Under the pieces are notes generated by a model that was not told the origin of the DNA, searched no databases, and was given only the letters and a program-made list of their open reading frames with translations. A program made the position numbers and the translations under genes. A stretch of 64,000 nt of DNA from an uncultured Collinsella sp. (GTDB lineage Bacteria; Actinomycetota; Coriobacteriia; Coriobacteriales; Coriobacteriaceae), in assembly GCA_937943045.1 (NCBI GenBank), contig CALEBN010000041.1, forward strand, positions 1 to 64,000, given 5' to 3'. Position 1 is the first letter of the stretch. Every line of letters starts with the position of its first letter. Positions 61,731 to 64,000 of this stretch are shown here, one piece after another.

Positions 61731-62558
61731 ATGGCCTTTGCAGAAAAGCTCATTGCTGTCCGTCGCGTCCATCACCTTACCCAGGAGCAGCTCGCCACCA
61801 AGCTCTTCGTCACACGCCAAGCCGTCAGCCGTTGGGAACGCGGCGAGGTCACACCGGGCATCGACATGATGAAGCTCATCGCCGCCGTGACCGGCGAGCC
61901 CCTGTCTCATCTGCTCGAAATGCCCGAGCGCTATTGCCAGAGCTGCGGCATGATACTCACGCCCGACGACTGCGGCACCGACGCCACGGGCGCCACGACC
62001 GACCATTACTGCAAGTGGTGCTACGACCACGGTAAGTACACCTACGACACCACCATGGAGGCGATGATTGAAGATTGTGCCCCGCGGCTGGCACAAAACA
62101 CCGGTATGTCGCTCGACGAAGCCGTCTCGCTCATGGGAGCCGTGCTGCCACAGCTGGAGCGCTGGCACACCGTGCAGGAAAACGAGGAGCGCTACGGTGC
62201 CGAGGCGCGGTCGCGCTATGGCGATGAGGCTATCGATGCAGCAAACGAAACGTTACTGGACATGAATCCTCAGACATGGAACGACATGAAGGAACTTGAA
62301 CGCGCTATTCTGGGTCAGCTCTCGATTGCCATGGGCGACGGCGATGCGGATGGAAGCGAGGCTCGCAAGCTCGTCGCGATGCATCACCGCTGGATAGCTC
62401 TCAACTGGGGCAGCGAGCCCCAAGACGAGGCCTATCTGGGGCTCGCCCACGGCTACCTCGCCGATCAGCGCTTTATCGACTACTACGACAAGCCATGCGG
62501 CACCGGAGCCACGGCGTTTCTAGTTCAGGCCATCGAGTCGTCGTTGACGCGCGCATAG
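61731..62558 (+). CDS. XRE helix-turn-helix / zinc ribbon / TipAS fusion regulator
   Basis: 275 residues. Residues 5-60 are an XRE helix-turn-helix (HLTQEQLATKLFVTRQAVSR). Residues about 68-130 are a zinc-ribbon domain (YCQSCGMILTPDD, YCKWCYDHGKYTYDTTME). Residues about 155-270 resemble the TipAS antibiotic-binding domain (EARSRYGDEAIDAANETLLD, LVAMHHRWIALNW, LGLAHGYLADQRFIDYYD). TipAS usually follows a MerR domain in TipA, where it binds thiopeptides covalently or tightly. Here the DNA-binding part is XRE. It probably senses an antibiotic or small peptide. The target genes are unknown; the glutaredoxin gene follows. Confidence 0.87.
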   Translation: MAFAEKLIAVRRVHHLTQEQLATKLFVTRQAVSRWERGEVTPGIDMMKLIAAVTGEPLSHLLEMPERYCQSCGMILTPDDCGTDATGATTDHYCKWCYDHGKYTYDTTMEAMIEDCAPRLAQNTGMSLDEAVSLMGAVLPQLERWHTVQENEERYGAEARSRYGDEAIDAANETLLDMNPQTWNDMKELERAILGQLSIAMGDGDADGSEARKLVAMHHRWIALNWGSEPQDEAYLGLAHGYLADQRFIDYYDKPCGTGATAFLVQAIESSLTRA

Positions 62559-62609
62559 ACCGCGGCGGCTTTGGGTATTTCAATCAAAACCTCAACCGAT
62601 TGGAGACCC

Positions 62610-62855
62610 ATGGCTACTAATCATGAGCTCGCGCTGTACGTTATGACCGGCTGCCCGTATTGCATAAAGGTCAAGCGTTTCCTTGCCGATAACGGCGTGA
62701 CCATTCCCGAGCGCAATATCTCGACCGATACCGATGCCGAGCAGACACTCATCGCCGTCGGCGGAAAACGCCAGGTTCCCTGCCTGTTCATCGACGGCAA
62801 GCCACTCTACGAATCGAGCGACATCATCGCGTGGGCGCAGGAGAACCTGCTCTAG
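62610..62855 (+). CDS. Glutaredoxin
   Basis: 81 residues, start at 62610 after TGGAG. Active site GCPYCIKV, the cis-Pro segment RQVPCLFIDGKPLYES, and a final helix. It reduces disulfides or glutathione-like adducts, or serves ribonucleotide reductase like NrdH. It lies 51 bp downstream of the TipAS fusion and may be co-transcribed. Confidence 0.9.
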   Translation: MATNHELALYVMTGCPYCIKVKRFLADNGVTIPERNISTDTDAEQTLIAVGGKRQVPCLFIDGKPLYESSDIIAWAQENLL

Positions 62856-62899
62856 CGTTCTATTGCGGTCGGCTGGCCCCAACCCATACGACCCAAACA

Positions 62900-62960
62900 T
62901 GTACACCAGCATCCAAAATCGACATTTTTCGACATCTTTGGATGCTGGTGTACAGTTTTT
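62900..62960 (+). terminator. 18-bp-stem hairpin terminator after the glutaredoxin gene
   Basis: TGTACACCAGCATCCAAA (62900-62917) pairs perfectly with its inverse at 62937-62954, followed by GTTTTTTG. The 19-base loop contains TCGACAT twice. Confidence 0.8.
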
Positions 62961-62968
62961 TGCAGGGG

Positions 62969-62996
62969 TAGTCATTGGGGACGTTCTTAAATGACT
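62969..62996 (+). repeat. Single AGTCATT/GGGGACGTTCTT repeat
   Basis: TAGTCATTGGGGACGTTCTT followed by AAATGACT, matching the left arm at 55985. The facing second copy is decayed (TTGTTTGAGACGACC). Confidence 0.85.
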
Positions 62997-63072
62997 GGTT
63001 GTTTGAGACGACCTTTGGATTATGGCTGTTTGAGGCCATCTGACATCTCTGGAAAGGGCTCCTTAGAGGACC

Positions 63073-63303
63073 GTGTTCAAAAAATGGCAAATATGAGTAC
63101 TGCTACTTGTTTAGTAACAGCGATTTTAATCATTTCAGGGATCATTCAACGCCCCAAGCGCCCGCAGACGGCGTTATTCCTCCCCATATGTTCAATAAAA
63201 GAGACGCCTAATGGTATTAAATCTCATCAGGGACCTCATTTTTGAAAAAAAATAAATGCAACCATAATGGCAACAGTACTCATATTTGCCCTTTTTTGCA
63301 CAC
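63073..63303. mobile_element. Candidate MITE-like element with 30-bp terminal inverted repeats
   Basis: The left end at 63073-63102 (GTGTTCAAAAAATGGCAAAT and on) matches the inverse of the right end at 63274-63303 at 28 of 30 positions. Between them are about 170 AT-rich bases with no credible gene. The size and ends fit a non-autonomous transposable element, but no target duplication was identified. Confidence 0.55.
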
Positions 63304-63315
63304 AGCCCTCCAGAA

Positions 63316-63400
63316 TAGTCGTTAGGGACGACTCAAAATGGCAATTCCGGCACTTAGACACTCTTTTCTTGAATGACTAGTTGTTAAAGAACACTCAGCG
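63316..63400. repeat. Degenerate copy of the AGTCATT/GGGAC repeat pair
   Basis: TAGTCGTTAGGGACGACTC at 63316-63334 keeps the GGGAC core with a changed stem. TGAATGACTAGTTGTTAAAG near 63370 resembles the second half of 55985-56040. Together they look like a decayed pair. Confidence 0.55.
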
Positions 63401-63407
63401 ACTACTC

Positions 63408-63436
63408 CAATTCGCGACACACTGTGTCGCGAATTG
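63408..63436. repeat. 29-bp near-perfect palindrome
   Basis: CAATTCGCGACACA (63408-63421) mirrors TGTGTCGCGAATTG (63423-63436) around a single C. No gene start is close, so a repeat element is more likely than an operator. Confidence 0.75.
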
Positions 63437-63632
63437 AGCTGTTCTCACCACCGAAGACCGGTGAAAGCTCCTGACCAGAATCTCGATAGTTTGTTAAAGT
63501 GCCCCCTCTGCAGGTTCAATGAGCGCTCATGTTCCAGACTGGAAAGCGAAGAAATATCGAAGCCATCGATGCTCATTTCCTATCGAAAAAACTAGTCAAT
63601 ACACGCTAATTAGCTTGATAAACTGCTTGTAT

Positions 63633-63655
63633 TTTTGTCTACAAAACTGTATACA
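63633..63655 (+). promoter_or_regulatory. Possible operator upstream of the RHH gene
   Basis: TTTTGT-CT-ACAAAA at 63633-63646 and the palindrome TGTATACA at 63648-63655 lie 55-77 bp upstream of the ribbon-helix-helix gene. Such genes often repress themselves. Confidence 0.45.
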
Positions 63656-63709
63656 AAAAGAGATTCCGAGAACCAGCGCTCGACATTATGTCAATCGATA
63701 GGGGGCGCT

Positions 63710-63977
63710 ATGGACGCTAAGCAGCTCGAAAAGATGATGGGGTTTGCCCCCCGGAGAGTTGGAGAAAGCCGCGGAGGCATACGAAAAAGATAAGTGGCCG
63801 AAGGGTCGCACCATCAAGCTGGGAAGACCGCCGATCTCTGATGAGCCAAGCATTGTTTTATCGGCACGTGTGGGTGAGTCGGTTCTTGATGCGTTTGACG
63901 CAAAAGCAAAGCGCCATGGGCAGACACGCACAGAGCGACTCAGGGAGCTCATCACGATCGATGCAATGATTGCCTAG
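63710..63977 (+). pseudogene. Ribbon-helix-helix protein, frameshifted (antitoxin-like)
   Basis: The ATG at 63710 encodes MDAKQLEKMMGFAP, but the frame then runs into a stop. The rest of the protein continues in the +1 frame from 63744 (PPGELEKAAEAYEKDKWPKG onward). Removing one base from the run of six C at 63747-63752 would join both parts as GFAPGELEKAAEAYE. The C-terminus is a ribbon-helix-helix (SARVGESVLDAFDAKAKRHG, then RTERLRELI), as in CopG- or MazE-type antitoxins. A toxin partner would be beyond the window. Either a pseudogene, a phase-variable tract or a sequencing error. Confidence 0.65.
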
Positions 63978-64000
63978 TTATCCACCGAGCCCAAAGACGT

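Noticed and set aside
62991..63245. Possible small protein of 84 codons
   Set aside because: It starts in a repeat and runs through the left end of the MITE-like element; no ribosome site and no protein-like pattern.

Overview
The window looks like a chromosomal segment of a high-GC Gram-positive gut actinobacterium of the class Coriobacteriia, most likely Collinsella or a close relative. The reasons are the GC-rich codon use, AAGGAGG-type ribosome sites, a bile salt hydrolase, surface proteins ending in a LAxTG-type sorting signal, a TPP riboswitch driving thiM-thiE, many LysR/EamA pairs, and short hairpin repeats at gene ends. The genus is inferred from general resemblance and was not tested by any search. 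I found no rRNA, tRNA, CRISPR array, prophage or complete insertion sequence.

Layout. 0-9 kb: a winged-helix protein with an RGG tail (cut by the left edge), an MFS exporter, a peptide-deformylase-like protein, an HTH-aminotransferase fusion with its own operator cluster, a LysR/EamA pair and a Kup potassium transporter. 9-21.7 kb: bile salt hydrolase, a second deformylase-like protein that has lost the catalytic Glu, a purine permease, a 2.04-kb tandem duplication carrying two beta-helical surface proteins, an esterase, a uracil permease, a MetE-like methyltransferase, a LysR regulator and a HAD phosphatase. 21.7-24 kb: a TPP riboswitch and terminator controlling thiM, a thiamine-binding protein and thiE. 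24-30 kb: patatin, then two related c-di-GMP proteins (GGDEF-PAS-GGDEF*-GGDEF*-EAL and GGDEF-PAS-GGDEF*). 30-32.6 kb: flavin reductase, ArsC-like protein, CobW GTPase and TrmL. 32.6-39.6 kb: an accessory-looking block with two paralogous AAA ATPases, a UvrA-like protein without the UvrB-binding domain and a TetM-like GTPase, bounded by hairpin repeats. 39.6-50.9 kb: mostly housekeeping (GNAT, RsmJ, RlmA, MATE, LysR/EamA, Ung, SDR, queuosine-type transporter, RF3). 51-53.4 kb: a four-unit 80-bp hairpin array in front of a GntR-ABC operon. 53.5-62.9 kb: ClC channel, LOG protein, potassium channel, hybrid sensor kinase, PNPOx-like protein, PatB lyase, TrmO, an XRE-zinc ribbon-TipAS fusion and a glutaredoxin. 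62.9-64 kb: an AT-richer, repeat-dense stretch ending in a frameshifted ribbon-helix-helix gene.

The most unusual signals are non-coding. First, a dispersed family of hairpins has different stems but a shared GGGAC-type loop core; they sit at gene ends, and two contain the stop codon of a gene. Second, there is a tandem array of four hairpins with an exact 80-bp period. Among proteins, the most unusual are the XRE-ribbon-TipAS fusion, the two deformylase-like proteins with different missing catalytic residues, the RGG-tailed winged-helix protein, and the paired AAA ATPases around UvrA2.
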